A stretch of 64,000 nucleotides of DNA from Hypomesus transpacificus (taxonomy: Eukaryota > Chordata > Actinopteri > Osmeriformes > Osmeridae). How positions within the stretch are numbered: position 1 is the first letter of the stretch; each line of letters opens with the position of its first letter. The notes below the pieces were generated by a model. It was not told where the DNA came from. It did not search any database and was given only the letters and a program-made list of their open reading frames with translations. Of the stretch, positions 49,109 through 62,159 are shown piece by piece. The position numbers and the translations under genes were made by a program. The stretch is taken from assembly GCF_021917145.1 (NCBI RefSeq), contig NW_025814031.1, forward strand, positions 310,001-374,000, written 5' to 3'.

Positions 49109-52100
49109 ATGGACCAACGTCAGCACAGACCCCCAAATCCAAACTTCAGTCGCCATCAGTCGACCACATACAGGCGAAACAGGGATGAGAGTCGTGGAGG
49201 TCACTTTCAACCTAAACGTTTCAGATGCGAGAACCAACACCACCAAGCTGGTTCTTCTGCTGGACCAACCCCAACAGCCCCCCAGACACTCGGCACCAGA
49301 CGACAACTATATGAAAGAGACTTCCCCTTGTACAAACAACCTGTGGAGCTCGGTCACTTCTCCTTGGACTCTCAACGTCGTTTTTTCAACGATGCAAGGC
49401 AGCTGAGATATTACAAAGAGCCAGAGAAGAGTCCCAATTTTGACCTGAGAGATGGCTACAAAGACCGCTTTGTAAAAAGAGATGATGGGGTGAAGGAGAA
49501 ACTGGATCACATCCTGAAATGGATCCTGTTAAACAGAGCCAAAGTTCAGTCAAAGGGAACAGCAGCCTCGTCCCCATGGTAAGCTGTTGCAATCCAAACC
49601 GTGATTATAACTACAGCGTTGTCTGTTAATAATAATAATAATGAATGTTATTTGTATTATACTTTACATTACATCAATCTCAAAGTGCTACAGAGCATAT
49701 CATAATGCAAATTATGTTCAACACAGCCTTTGATCCACCTCCCCTTCCCTCTCCCAGTGATTTGGAGGTAGACTTTGTGACTTGGCGGGGTCATCTGACA
49801 AAGCTGTTGACCACACCGTATGAGACGCGTGAGGGCTGGCTGCTGGCCATTTCCAGGCTGGGGGGCACTCTGTATATCAGCGAGGTGGAAACTGAGGCAG
49901 CTCGCACAGACCGGGAGAACCGTGCTGAGAGTCATGAGGAGATGATGTACTGGGGATACAAGTTTGAACAGTATACCTGTGCAGGTAAGGATGTGTCTAT
50001 TCAGGAACAAGGAATTCACAGTACATTATTAGTAGGGCTCTCAAAGTTAACGCGTTAACGCAATCTCATTTTAACGCGACAAAAAAATAATAGTGCCGTT
50101 AACGCAGGTTTCTTTTTGACCCTGAGAATAACCTGTCGTCACATGATTTCGATTGCAGACGGTAGCTGAATGTTGGAGAGAGGGATTTTAGATTGGAAGT
50201 TCAATTTTAAAAAGTTTTGAGACGGCTCGGTTGACAAAACTAAGGCTGTGTGTAGCCTACTGATGGTCAGGCTGAGTTTTTATCATCACCGGAGTACTTT
50301 CAGCCGAAACCATCACATGCAAGCAAAGCACACAGTTAGCAGCGTTAGCGGTAGCAGCAGCAGCGTTTGCTCCGGGAATATATGGCAGACAACACTCGCA
50401 AAGGAAGCGAGCAGCTGTCTGGGTTCAACAAGCTAGAAACTATTGTTTAATATTAAGGTTAATCTGTGGTTGCCTAAGTATATGAAGTTTGTTTGAGATT
50501 TGAATATTATGGACCATGATATTGTAATAGGTTATGAGACAACATGTCTTAAATGTATTTAATATTCCAGAATATGTCTAATTTTGTGGATGTTTATGAT
50601 GTTTATGATGTTTGTGAGTGAATAAAACTCCCTTACAATTTAAGTTGTGTTCCATCTGAACTTGTTATATGGACGTTATCATCCAGCTAGGCCTATCTGA
50701 AGTTAAGTACACCTTTTAATGTTATTTCCACAAAAATGTCATTTATTGGGGTAAAAATTTAACAGATCAAATAGATTGAACAATTTTGCGATTAATTGCG
50801 ATTAATCATTGTAAATAATGCAATTAATCTCGATTAGATATTTTAATCGTATTATTTGGTGGTGAACAGTATATTGATGAGTTGAGCATTTTGTTTTTTG
50901 TTTTGGGAGAGTGGTTGATCAAAGGAGATACTCAGCCAGGCCTTTTCCTTAGCAGAAATGTCCATTGTCCACCCTGATTCATGCACAGTATTTGCTTATA
51001 ACAATACTAAACATTGTGACAACAGATGACATCCACAGCCTCCCAGACCCAGCTGGGGTAGTAAACACCAATGAGGCTTTTTGCACTGTGGTCCAGACCC
51101 GACTGGCCAAGCATAGACTCCTCTTCTCCGGTGAGGTGGATTGTCGGGACAAGGACCCCAAGACTCAGTCCGCCCCAGCATGCTACATCGAGCTGAAGAC
51201 CTCAGGGGAGATCTGCACCCCCAAACAACGCAGCAACTTCCACAGGTACCCGTGGAAGAAATTGTATGGCAGATGCTGTGTTATCCCAGTAGGACCTGGT
51301 ACTTCAAAGAGGAAGATTAATTCCACGATCGAAGAATCCCAAATCCTCCATTCCTTTTTCACTGGGTTCCAGTTCCAAACAGGATGAAATTCCTGCAACC
51401 GACAGGAGAGCGAGGAATAAAGACGATGACAAATCAACCTTAAATGAACCTTAATAATCAATATCAAGGTTAACCCTTGTGTTATCTTAGGGTCATTCTG
51501 ACCCATCAGTCATTGTGACCTACCGTCGTTTGCGCCAACTTTACCACATACAAAAGTGAAGCATTTTTTTTTACCGTTGGGCTGTCTCAGACCCCCTACA
51601 TTGCGAAGGTTAAAATAAAATTATTGGGTGTGCTTTGCTTCGGCAACGGCACAACCTTTGTTCTCTATCATATATATTCTTATTGTTTCTTTTTGCCCCC
51701 CTAAAACTCATTCAATATTTGGACTACATACAGGGATGCAAACGGCGCGCTTTTTGGCGCCTCCTGCTTTTCACGTCAGTTTGGGTGACTTGTGTGAATC
51801 GTGCAGAAGTTTTTTTTAAGGGGGGGAGTGTCTGATTATAATTGCACCAACAGTAATTCTGGATTGCCTCCACCAAACAAGTAAATAGGAAATAAGCAAA
51901 TCAGCAGTATGCGCGCAAGCGTGAACTAGCCTACTCGTGTGTCTTCTTGCTGCACATGGCGAGGTGTCTCAATAGGCGGATCCGGACCTAGACGCAATAC
52001 AAGCAAGTTTTCATTGGTGCGTGATTTTGTGCTATAGCCTATATATTGTTCCTACTAGATGTGCTTAATATATTCCGTGTCCAATCTAAAGCTCAATCAG

Positions 52101-55100
52101 GAGCTGTAATAACTGTAATCACCATGACAACTCACTCACTCACCGTTGGCCGCAACCTCTGTGGGTCACGCAGGTTGTGTGTGTCATTCGCAACAACGCA
52201 GGCTCATCGATTTGGCTAGCAATGGCTAGCAATTTCGCCAACAAATACCAAGAAATAGGTTGCAGCAGTTTGTCTTTTGACTACACTTAAAAAATCCGCT
52301 AATGGGACTGAGCTCTAATAGCTTCGGCGACTTTTTATAGTACAAAATTGCTATAATTAAAAAGGAGATGCAGTCTTTCGACAGACCCTATAATCATCAA
52401 GCAGAAACCCGGCGTGCGTTACGCTGAGCGTCCGTGGGAGGGACATAATCGCAGCATTTATCCAATGACCGTATAGTTTCGAAGCACAAAAACAAACTGT
52501 TTAAAGCAGCCCCATTCAAGTCCCTGGACGCTGGGCTTTAACAGATAAATGCACTGTGACGCTATGGGAAAGTATGAGAAGGAAATCGAATAAGTCGACC
52601 TGCTACTATAATGTATCTGATTCTGAACGAACTCGTCTTCGAGATGAACACATTCAAAATGTTAACACAGTAGTAAATATTTGACCATAATTTTTTTTAC
52701 ATTTTAGGGGAAGCCGAGCTTCCCTTGCAGTCTTGCAGAAATCGGCAAGTAGAATACGGTAGTTTATTCTACTTGTCTCAAAAGTAAGACCCTACAGGCC
52801 TTGTCCTCCATTGATCCTGTGGTGAGGGGCCATTACCAGGTTCAGTTACTCAGCTGAAGGAGTTGGCTAGGATCATCAACATTTAGTGCCCTTAGAGGTG
52901 GCCAGGAAGAAGAGGAAGGAGTAAAACCTGAAAAAGTGCTAGATAGTTTAATAAGAGTTTATGTATCAGAATAAAAAATGAAATAGAATATTACAAATAA
53001 GTGTTGGTGTATTTTGATCTTCAGAATGTCGTTTTACTCTATGTGCATATAGGGGTGGGCCGGGGATGTCAGGGGTTTGGTGGCAATGTAAGGATATGGA
53101 TATTTTCTGCGGGGCGAGGGCTGGAATTACTTCTCTCTTTTTTGACCATACATGTGTTTGCATCCCTGTACATAGACAACCTAGGTGTCAAAAGTTTCGT
53201 CTTGGTAGCGATTGAGTTGCTTGTATTTGTATTTACGTTCCGTCGCACGGAAATTACGTTTTTGTGACGAAAAGTGAAGCTAACGGTGGCTAACTTGCTA
53301 GCCACAATTACTGACGCTACTAACGTCACTAACGTCACGAAAACTCGCCTGACTATCTCTAGCAGAACTAGCCTGATGTTGTCATACTCATAATTCTAGT
53401 CAGAATATGAGACTGAAAACTCTCCGTTGGGCTGTGACTACGGGGCGTGTTTCAACCGAACTCGTAAAACAAATGCCTCTTCGCTCATTTGGATAGACCT
53501 ACAACCAATCAGAGCAACGTAATATGTTGTTTGTTGAAAACGAATTCAACCCAAGCGCTCTTTCGTGACGTTGTTGATTACGTTACTGTTGATCATCTGT
53601 CCATCATCATATAAAGCCCACATTGGCAATTTAATTGGTCCGTCCCGATTCTGGTTTTCTGTAGTTGTCCCCAATACGAGACCCTCCAGACCCAACTTCC
53701 CGACCAAATTTTTTTGTGGGCGGGGAGAAGTTGGGCTGGCAGCCAGGCTATAGCAGAACATTAGTTTAGCAGCTCGTTAACTTCTGGGAGATGGTTAGGC
53801 TAATTGCTTTACTGCAAGGCAGCTGCAGAAACGCCACAAGCAAAGAGGCCAGGGTGATCTATTTGCTAATTTTACTTTGTGATATGACACACAATTGTGA
53901 TGTGTGATGTACAATATAAGCTGATATATAAGGAAGGACATCTACTTTCGTCTACTATTTCACTGAATTATTAGCATCATGACATTAGCCTCTGTTAGCC
54001 TCGGGCAACACGTACTACAGCGGTCTATGATGCATCTGTTTTCAATCGTTAAAATAAACATTCCTCACAACAACAAAAAATCGTCGTCGTCATCTGCCGC
54101 TTATCCGGGGGTCGGGTCGCGGGGGCAGCGACCTAAGCAGGGAGGCCCAGACTTCCTCTCCATGGCCACTTCCACCAGCTCTTCCTGGGGGACCCCGAGG
54201 CGTTCCCAGGCCAGCCGAGAGACATATTCCCTCCAGCGTGTCCTGGGTCTTCCCCGGGGCCTCTTTCTAGTGGGACGTGCCCAGAACACCTCACCAGGGA
54301 GGCGTCCAGGAGGCATCCTGGTCAGATGCCCTAGCCACCTCAGCTGGCTCCTCTCGACGCGGAGGAGCAGCGGTTCTACTCTGGATGACCGAGCTTCTCA
54401 CCCTATCTCTAAGGGAGAGCCGGGAGATCGATCACCTAGGCTGCAAAGCGTTAACAATGTAACCATAGCTATAAATGTAACGGTAAAATGATTCTGTTTA
54501 CGTCACGCGAACCTTGAACACAGGCGACTGTTTGCGGAAGTATAAATGCAGCAGCCTGAGCGACCATTTCAAAAGTGTCAGCGACATAAGTATAAATTAG
54601 CCTAATTTATACTTATGTCGCCTTGGTGATCGATTGGAGAAACTGACAATTTAAAATGTTCACTGTGACGACATCAGCACCAGTAGAAATATCTCCTGGT
54701 AGGCGACACTTCCAAGCGACGGTTAAAAGTGTCGACCGTGACGTAATTTCTGTCGGCGACCTTTTCAAAAGTGTCTGCGACCTTAGTATAAATTGGGCTT
54801 AACGGCGACAGAAAATGTTCGGCACTACCCTTACTTAAATCAAAAGTCTTTCAATAAGTGAAACTATCTGACTAGTGACTACTAATCTAGACTCCATTGC
54901 CACAGCCTAAACTTTGTCAATCTGTACATGAAAATTGTTCATTTCAGCCTAAACCGTACAACGGAACATTAACTCGAATTTAACCAACGCAATCGCTACC
55001 AAGACGAACACAGTCTAGTACTGCAGCTTCTCCACACAGGGCTATATCGCATTTTGCGTTGTTACTGACAATGATCGCTACCACTGAGCTTTTTATGAAT

Positions 55101-56119
55101 GAAGGATTTAAAAAAAAATCTGTCATCTTTATAAATAAAAGTAGGCTATGCATTTTTTATATAAAATATACAGAAATATCAGTTGTAAAAATGTCATTAA
55201 AAAATTGACCCCTCTGCAACGGACCTAAGCAAGCACACTCAACAATTTCCACAGAAATTGTACCCTCTCTAGTTTTTATTTGTTTTTGTATTGGGTAAAC
55301 ACAACAATGGTTCTTTATGAACCTTTGGGTCATGTGACCCGAAGGCAGCACAAGGGTTAATCAACCTTAAATCCAATCCTAGTCTTGTTTGGATGGTGAG
55401 GGTGCAAACTAGCACTGAGGTCAGGAGCTCTACCCAACATTGATGTGTCCTCTATAAACTTCTTCTAGGTTCAAACTGCTGAAGTGGTGGGCCCAGTCTT
55501 TTCTCCCCGGCGTCCCGAGGATCGTAGCTGGTTTCCGTGATCAGGAAGGAGTGGTTGTGTCGGTAGAGACTTACCACATCTCTAAGATATCCCAGCTAAT
55601 CAAGGTGGGAATTGGAGGGGGGGGTCATTTTGGAAGATATGTTTGTGGTTGTATTTGTAGGTCATGCATGTGATGTATGTGTTTGCATGTCTATGCATGC
55701 TCGAGTGTCACACCGGCACATAGTTTATTCCTCTGAATTACAGTTTAAAGGGCTCATTTGTTCGTCCCTATACAGAATGAAAACAACTGCTGGAAGCCTA
55801 CAGTCTGCATGAATTTCTGCTCTGATTTCCTGTCCTTTGTGAAGAGTGTTGTCAGAGAAGACAATCCCAGGTGAGAGTATTGTGTTAGAACCATGGCATG
55901 AGTGGTGTGAATTTAGGTGAACATACCCATGATATTAACACTGAGTTCCCCTGTCTTGTTTTACAAATGTATTCTTTTAGGGTGGTGTACCTGTTTTCAA
56001 GGGATCCCCATAAAGATGTGACATTCACTATCCACAGAGACTTGCACTATTCCTTTCTGCCTGACTGGTATGTGAGGGAACTGACCAAGACACACCCCCA
56101 TGCCCAACCTCAGTTTTGA
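49109..56119 (+). CDS. dxo: DXO decapping exoribonuclease, six coding exons, 428 aa
   Basis: Coding exons are 49109-49578, 49758-49984, 51026-51245, 55469-55604, 55776-55870 and 55981-56119 (1,287 bases in frame, all GT-AG). DXO (Dom3Z/Rai1 family) removes defective or NAD caps from RNA and degrades it 5' to 3' in the nucleus and cytosol. Active-site residues are present in order: E227 in GYKFEQY, E269 and D271 in SGEVDC, and E288 and K290 in YIELKTS. Residues 1-75 are an Arg/Gln-rich, probably disordered extension; the core starts near RDFPLYKQPVELGHFSLDSQ. The start has a strong Kozak context. Intron 3 (4.2 kb) has gathered several transposons. The gene is divergent from stk19, the arrangement I recall from mammalian MHC class III. 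Confidence 0.96.
50033..50850. mobile_element. Degraded hAT-like element in dxo intron 2
   Basis: The left side begins TAGGGCTCTCAAAGTTAACGCG. The right side has GATTAATTGCGATTAATC and GATATTTTAATCG, the same subterminal vocabulary as the element at 46518-47262. The right terminus and target duplication are not recognisable. The frame at 50248-50436 has no domain. Confidence 0.6.
51246..53180. other. dxo: dxo intron 3, 5' part; no gene seen
   Basis: 51626-51690 is an inverted relative of the hairpin array at 45798-46013. 51700-53000 shows no terminal repeats or domain-bearing frames that I can support. Confidence 0.35.
53181..54010 (-). repeat. Interspersed repeat R3, copy 2
   Basis: The minus strand matches 43936-44188 and 45347-45700. 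It is interrupted by the 382-bp element at 53369-53750 and keeps the uninterrupted TTAA (53777-53780) of the Kolobok site. Confidence 0.7.
53369..53750 (-). mobile_element. 9-bp-TSD element, 382-bp deletion derivative
   Basis: TAGCCTGATGTTG and GGCAGCCAGGCTA are the ends. A perfect 9-bp duplication TAGCAGAAC flanks it (53360-53368 and 53751-53759). The empty site is at 45376-45368. It has the same terminal segments as 17335-18120 with the RecQ-like region deleted. It lies in dxo intron 3. Confidence 0.93.
54083..54460 (-). mobile_element. LINE C-terminal fragment
   Basis: A minus-strand frame (54316-54101) reads RKRPRGRPRTRWREYVSRLA and ERLGVPQEELVEVA, the C-terminal tail common to fish non-LTR elements. 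Downstream on minus, GCTGCCCCCGCGACCCGACC and GGATAAGCGGCAGATGACG form its 3' UTR with a CGA-repeat end near 54083. It is in antisense orientation in dxo intron 3. Confidence 0.8.
54461..55468. repeat. MITE cluster with a 41-base palindrome
   Basis: 54530-54800 holds repeated GGCGAC and AAGTATAAAT motifs, related to 43337-43903. 54581-54621 is a perfect 20+1+20 palindrome. 55190-55275 (ACAATTTCCACAGAAATTGT) is a repeat also at 10375 and 40430. No gene is seen. Confidence 0.5.
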
Positions 56120-58085
56120 TTAACTTCTAAGCTTTGGCAATTGAGGTAAAAGAGAAAGACAAGAACTGTAGACTCCCTAACTCCCGGATGAAGACTTGAT
56201 GAACTTCCATTTTCTTTGGGTGGATGGCTGTTTTTCCATTCTAGTGCAGACCAATTTCGGAGTTAGAGCCTCAATCTTTGTATTTTAACACTTTTTTTAT
56301 TTTTATGAAAAGTGTATGCCTTTCCTGAATGAAGTATGTTCATCGAGTTAAATATGTATAATAATGTGTTGTATCACAAAAAGCACCATGAGACAAATAT
56401 TATTTCCAATAGAAACCCTTTACTGTTCCCAGGATATATTAATAAGTACAAGTTACTCTATAAATCTCTTCCACTACATTTAAAAACATTGAACTGTGCA
56501 CTAAAAATCTAAATAAAGGCATGACTTCAAGTTTGTGTTAGTATTGCATCAGACTTTTTAAATGTAAAGTCAGTATTGTGTGTTTGAGTAACCAAACCAC
56601 ATAAACTGAGTAGGCCTACCGAAATACATTATTGTACTATGATGTACAGGCGTACGCCCAGCTTGTGAATATTACACATCAAAGGACTACTCAGATTCTA
56701 AATATCATATGTTCAATATGCATTTAAGACTGAAAGCAGCAAATAAGCTTTTCTACATTAAAGGTCCAGAGGATAGGAGGTGGTCTCTCTAATTGAGATC
56801 ATTCTAACATCTATGGTGGTACATGCTGAAGTGCAGAAGTTGGTCTCACAAACCATGGTTTTTCCATTTGGAGGCAATCCACACAAACATTGCTGAAAAC
56901 AGCTTTGACAGCTTTAATGTTTTGTGTAGTAATGTTAATGTGCAGTAATACCTTCAAATTATTAATGCCCCTACAGTTATTGTAAATGTGGTTTGCAGAT
57001 TGCAGTCAACTGTCTTGGTAATGCATCTGCTTGCAAACTGAATACATTTTAATGATTTTTTTTCATTTAAGAAAAAGTCACCTGTCACTGTACCAATATT
57101 GAAACATAGAATTAGCTTCATGTTATCCATGTTTAAGTTAAAACTGGAAAACTGCTGGTTTTCCAGTTTCCAGCTGGTTGATGAATTGGCACTTCCTTCT
57201 AAATAGGGTTGCATTCCTCTGGAGGGGGGCTGACAGTGACCTGTACTGCTGCGCATGGCTGCAGGAACTATGGGTGCTGCAGCAACCCCTAATGACAGCA
57301 CGAGAATTTAAAATGATATGACTTGAAAATCCACCACTGCGGCACCGCCCCGCAACATTAAGCCACCCCCCTGATAAAATGTGTTCCCACGGCTATGCCG
57401 CTGTACGATGTACCAAAGTATACAGTGCTTAAGATGCAATGCAGTAGATGGTGGAAATGAACATGAAACTGTCTCTGTCACTCCCATCCACTTTCTTGGC
57501 TCTGTATATTTAAAACAAGGTCAAGTGCACGTGCAATGTAATCTAATGTTAGACAACCAACATCAATGACAGGTTATGCCACATAAATAAGCTGATGAGG
57601 TTTAAAGTGTAGCCAGCACGTTTCAAGTATAATGTAACAAATCTATCTTCACAGAAATACTTGCTTACTTAATGCATACTAGCACACTATTCATCTAACT
57701 CGAGGATTCCCACCACCCATCCACCAACAATGTTATATTAATCTAAATAACAATCTGATTTGCTGATGAGGGCAGAGCAGTGAAAACCAATGCAGTCAGA
57801 AAAGCTGAGTCACAGAAAGGGAGGTTGTGGGAGTGGAAACTGTCGGGGCTGAATCTTGTTGAAGGTTGGGCTGAAGGTTATTTCTCAAGCCTTTCCCCCC
57901 TTTCCCATTAAGCACCTCTCACATTCCACAAAAGGAAAAAATGTGAGGAATGACGCAAAGACTTTTGAGACCCACCACATCTGATAGATTCTGTCTGATG
58001 ATTTATGATGACTTATGAAAGACTTAAACGGTAAAAAATGCCAGTCCTGAATCAAAACACCTGAAAATAACCTGTCAGATAAATC
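56120..58085. other. dxo 3' UTR and dxo-slc25a17 intergenic
   Basis: The dxo 3' UTR probably ends just after AATAAA at 56512-56517. 57125-57170 holds a small hairpin (GGAAAACTGCTGGTTTTCC). 57240-57400, inverted, resembles parts of the nested element at 4730-5260 (GCTGCAGCAACC, TTGCGGGGCGG, CGGCATAGCCGTGGGAACA). 57400-58085 should include the slc25a17 3' UTR; no signal was assigned. Confidence 0.45.
56512..56517 (+). terminator. dxo: dxo poly(A) signal
   Basis: A canonical AATAAA lies 393 bases after the dxo stop codon. It is the first clear hexamer on this strand after the stop. Confidence 0.55.
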
Positions 58086-60530
58086 TCAGTGCTTCAGTTT
58101 CTTGTTCAGGCCCATGACTTTGAAGGTGACAGCTGTAATCTTCTCGTACACTACGAACATTAGAGCAGCCGTTAGTACAGTCTGAAGGAGCTTGGCCTCC
58201 AGGCCTTTGTACAGGCCCAGCACTCCATGTCTCCTACAAAGATAGAACAGACATCCTCAACACCCAGCAGTGATATACCATGCCACTCAAGACCATGACA
58301 AAAGCTCTATTCACAATCAGTGATTCTTTGTGATCATAACCATGTCAGATTGCTGCCACTTTGAAAGGTAGGCAAGAGTTCAGTGAGCATTACTCACTTG
58401 ATTCTGTCCATTAGGAGGAAGATAACATTTCTGAGACTTCCAAATACACCACCCTTGCCTTCAGCTTTGAACTGGCCAAACTGAGGTGGAAAAGAGTCTG
58501 AGTATGTTAATGACTGATTAATCATTATTAACTGCGCGTGTGTGTGTGTATATAGATAGATATAGATATAAGAATAAAACTTGACCAGACTGTATGTTGT
58601 GTGAATGCATGTCTGTTTACCCTTAGTATAGCCTGGACTGTCTGCAGGGGATATGTTGCTGTTGTAGCAATAGCCTTGGCAAGTGCTCCAATGAGAAAGA
58701 TCTCGACAGAGGAAATCTGTATGTAGACCAAACAATGGTGTTGTTATCTTTAAGCCTGACATTGACTGAATTACTTTCTACAAAACTTTCTTGAGAACCT
58801 TTCTCTATGTCCCCATCTCTGTTCTTTGCTCTTGCTATTTGTGTGTGCAACCTAATTTGACAGATGAAGGAACAATATGAAACCATCTTATCAATTCAAC
58901 AGAAACAAGGTCAAAGTGGCAGACAGGTAATGCGACAAAGCTCTTGTAGTATTTTTAGAACACAGCCACTCTCTCTCATTCTCTCACCCTCCTCCCTCCT
59001 TGGCCGGCCCTCCTCTTCATGGTCTCATAGAACATGAACTGCATGGCAGGATTGAACACCAGAGCCAGAGAAGGCAGGATACCATTCCAAAGCGTCCCCA
59101 ATCCCTCTTTGGCTATGATCTGGGAAAAAGCATCTGGAGAGATGTTTCAGTTAATTTCTCTCTGGGACAGAAAACAGACAAAAACAACACAGATTATCTG
59201 TATCATGAACTACATAGGAGACCAATAAAGTTGGCCACAGACACACACCAAATATGCCCTTGTAGTGGGTTTGATGCAGGTCTTCATTCCTAAACTTTGC
59301 CCCTTGTAGCTTCAGCCGAGTGTTGACCACCCACATGGGTGTGGTCAGGATCACGTTCCCTGCACCTAAGGAGGTAGCTGTAATTAGGCATCTATTTTCC
59401 TTCAAATGCTAATTGCTTCATTTAACCACAACTCTATAGAAATTAGATAACGGTGGTATACGTGGAGCCAAGCAGGACCACTTATCAAGAGAAGGTCTGG
59501 ATAACACTGAAATGATGGTCATGAACTGATAACTTCAGGATGTTCTCACCTGATATAAAGCCCATAAGCAGGTCTTTGCTCGGTCTGGGCTTGCCTGACA
59601 CCATCAGTTTCTTAAGTGTGTTGAAGGTGTAGAAGTAGACAAAGTTTGAACAGCACAGGCTGGAGATAACAGGGAACCAGCCTCTGTACAAAGACAACCT
59701 GATGCAGAAAAGAGGATATAGAGTCATATCTGATCAATCTTAGTTTAGCCTTATAAACATTAATTGTTAGTTGTTTAAACTCCAAAGCTTATAGAAAAAA
59801 AAATATATAGCAGCACAATCAAGGCCATGTACACATTTGTAAAAAGCAATATTACTGTTGATAGATCAAATCAAACGGTGGTAATTGGATTAAGGTGGGG
59901 TGTTGTGAAGAGTAACTCAGTGAGCGGAATTATTGTGCTCCATGTTTACTACTTCAGTAGGCAACTTACACGCCCTCTTCCTTTGCTATTTCAACCAGAA
60001 TGACGGGGGTGGTTTGGGCCTTCCGACTTTCATCCACTGAAAGATGAAGAGAAAGGGGAGCATGGCTTCCTATTTAATTTCACTTATGAAATATTAGTAG
60101 GCCTAATACATTCGAACTTGCTGTATGTCGACCATCCACCAAAACTACATAATCTAGAATAGATTGTTCTTTGAGACCTGCGTTCAGAGTCCAATTCGCA
60201 AGCAGTCAAGCCAGGCCTATGCTCATTGTACCCACCCTGCAGTCTGATCCTGGCAGTGTCCAAAGGAAAGAAGACTGTCATCGCCGTCATGCTACCCTAG
60301 AAACAACATACATTCTGCAGTGTGAGTTATTTGTGTTGTCTTTGGCAGTGTGTCATGGGTAGTGAGTTCGGCTTGGCCTTGGGTGACAACATGTAGCTTT
60401 AGGTAAATAAACATAAAATAAGGCATGACATTTGTTATGTTTAACTATTTCTTACCACTGCACCAGCCACGGCATGCACCAACGTCTCATAAGACAAAAG
60501 GCCGATAGCCGAACCATAGTTGTTGGACAT
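58086..60530 (-). CDS. slc25a17: SLC25A17, peroxisomal membrane carrier (PMP34), nine exons, 313 aa
   Basis: Coding exons (minus) are 60530-60456, 60296-60236, 60036-59970, 59698-59550, 59365-59249, 59133-58988, 58716-58621, 58480-58398 and 58233-58086 (942 bases in frame). The protein is a mitochondrial-carrier-fold exchanger that moves CoA, FAD and related nucleotides across the peroxisomal membrane. The three PX[DE]xxR-type signatures are visible: [18 protein letters not shown] (Asp replaced, as I recall is usual for this carrier) and PLQTVQAIL. Conserved blocks include [43 protein letters not shown] and [13 protein letters not shown]. The length is close to the human 307 aa. All splice sites are GT-AG. 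It is convergent with dxo. Confidence 0.96.
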
Positions 60531-61680
60531 TTCTTGTTGTAAGATCGTGGACTGTCAAATGAAATCAAACACCGGAACAAGGACTGCCAAAGCTGCCCGT
60601 TAAATAAAGGGTTGTCCTGCGTGCGGCTTAGTTAACGGTATTGGTTTTACTGCTTTTCAAACTGTCTAAACCGACATTGCGAAAGAAGGTGGGCTTTGTT
60701 ACACCATTCAACAAGTCCAGTTGTGTGCGCGCAGTACCTCAGACTCAGCACCATAGAGTTAATATAACTAGAGTAAGCTACTTTTGTCTTCCAAGATGGC
60801 GTCCCCATTCACTTCTATGAAAAGTGCTCCAGAGAATGTGTAGTGCTCAGTGAGGCAAGCGAGAGCGCGAGACTGGACAAGGCCATCTTTCCACTTCCGT
60901 GTCTTCCTGTCTAGCTTTAAACAGTGGCTCTTTTTGTCTAGCTTTAAACAGTGGCTCTTTTTTTCCCTAGCTCCGACTCCGAGAGCTCATGTATCGGCTA
61001 TCGGCCAATATGAACTTTTGTGCTCGTGCCCTTTTAGTGTCCGCGAGCACATTTGCAGGCAACTTTCACTGATTAAGCAAAGTTGCTAGTTTACCCATTT
61101 CGGATTGGTTTCAAACTTAGCAAAAATCGGGAAAAATTATTCTATGAAAAAGCTAGTAGTATGAGCCAGGTTCGAGAAACAAACTAAAATTATTGGGGGA
61201 GATAGTTTTGTAAATGTTGAATGGAGTTAATAGAATAAAAACGACCGGAAGAGTCGGAAACCTAACCGTACATGCAATACCACCTACATCCACCGGGGCC
61301 GTTGCTTCAAGCCGAGGGGCGAGGGGTGGGGGCTTGCTCAGCACACTGTTCCATCTGATTCGCCTTTTGCTACGCAGTTTGTGAGACCCACGCACCCAAG
61401 GAGTGATACTGTCATCTACTCTGAAGGAAGGATCATTTGTCTTCTATTCAAGGGTGAATTCGGATTTTTTATTAATATTCTAAAACCCAGATCAGGTCAA
61501 ATCTACACCAACTCAAAACCTGTACAGGTTACATTGGAATGCTTTGGTCCCGCTCCTCTTGATGGCCTATCTAAACCTCTAAAAATCAGGTTCTAAACCA
61601 TTTCAATTGGGGGACCAAAATGGGGCCAGTTACATTAAACATTAAACACCCTATTTAACCCCACTTTAACCCTATTTACA
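60531..61680. other. slc25a17 upstream region; no gene seen
   Basis: 60531-60760 should contain the slc25a17 5' UTR and promoter. 60910-60962 is a direct duplication with a 27-base period (TCTAGCTTTAAACAGTGGCT twice). Frames at 60850-61089 and 61153-61596 show no domain. Confidence 0.4.
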
Positions 61681-62050
61681 GTTACATTTATTCATTTAGC
61701 AGACGCTTTTATCCAAAGCGACTTCCAAGACAGAGCTTTACAAAGTGCATAGGTCACTGATAATAACAACAAGATAGCCCCAAAACATTGCGAGTAGCCA
61801 AAACATGAAGCACATATTGTGAACAACTAAAATAAGTGCCAAAGGAAAGAACCACAAGAGCATGTAGTTAAACAAGTTACAATTTAAACAACATGAACCA
61901 CTATAAGTGCAAGTGCAAAACAACAAAATTCAGTAACTCAGTTACCACTAACCACAAGAGCAACAAGTCTCTAAGCAAGAGTCATTGTGATCCTTGAGGA
62001 AACTAACAATCGGGTCAAGCAAACCAATCCTAAGTACCGTTGTACTCCCG
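61681..62050 (-). mobile_element. L2 LINE 3' end
   Basis: On the minus strand this matches the 3' end of the L2 copy at 29330-29690, ending in GATAAAAGCGTCTGCTAAATG (61733-61695 region). No coding part is present. Confidence 0.8.
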
Positions 62051-62159
62051 GAACAACTATTTCTATGGAAGCGTTCATCAAGCTGATAGATTCCTCAAAA
62101 CCCACTAGCTGCCTTCTCGATCCCCTCCCTGCCAAACTTTAGACGGCGTCAAAGTCTCA

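Noticed and set aside
49669..50019. 116-residue minus-strand frame opposite dxo exon 2
   Set aside because: It is a shadow of a well-supported coding exon on the other strand.
53546..53761. Minus-strand frames in the 382-, 403- and copied elements (also 38929-39123 and 36333-36584) as a conserved small protein
   Set aside because: They are similar only because the elements are copies. They read through the element termini and lack any domain.
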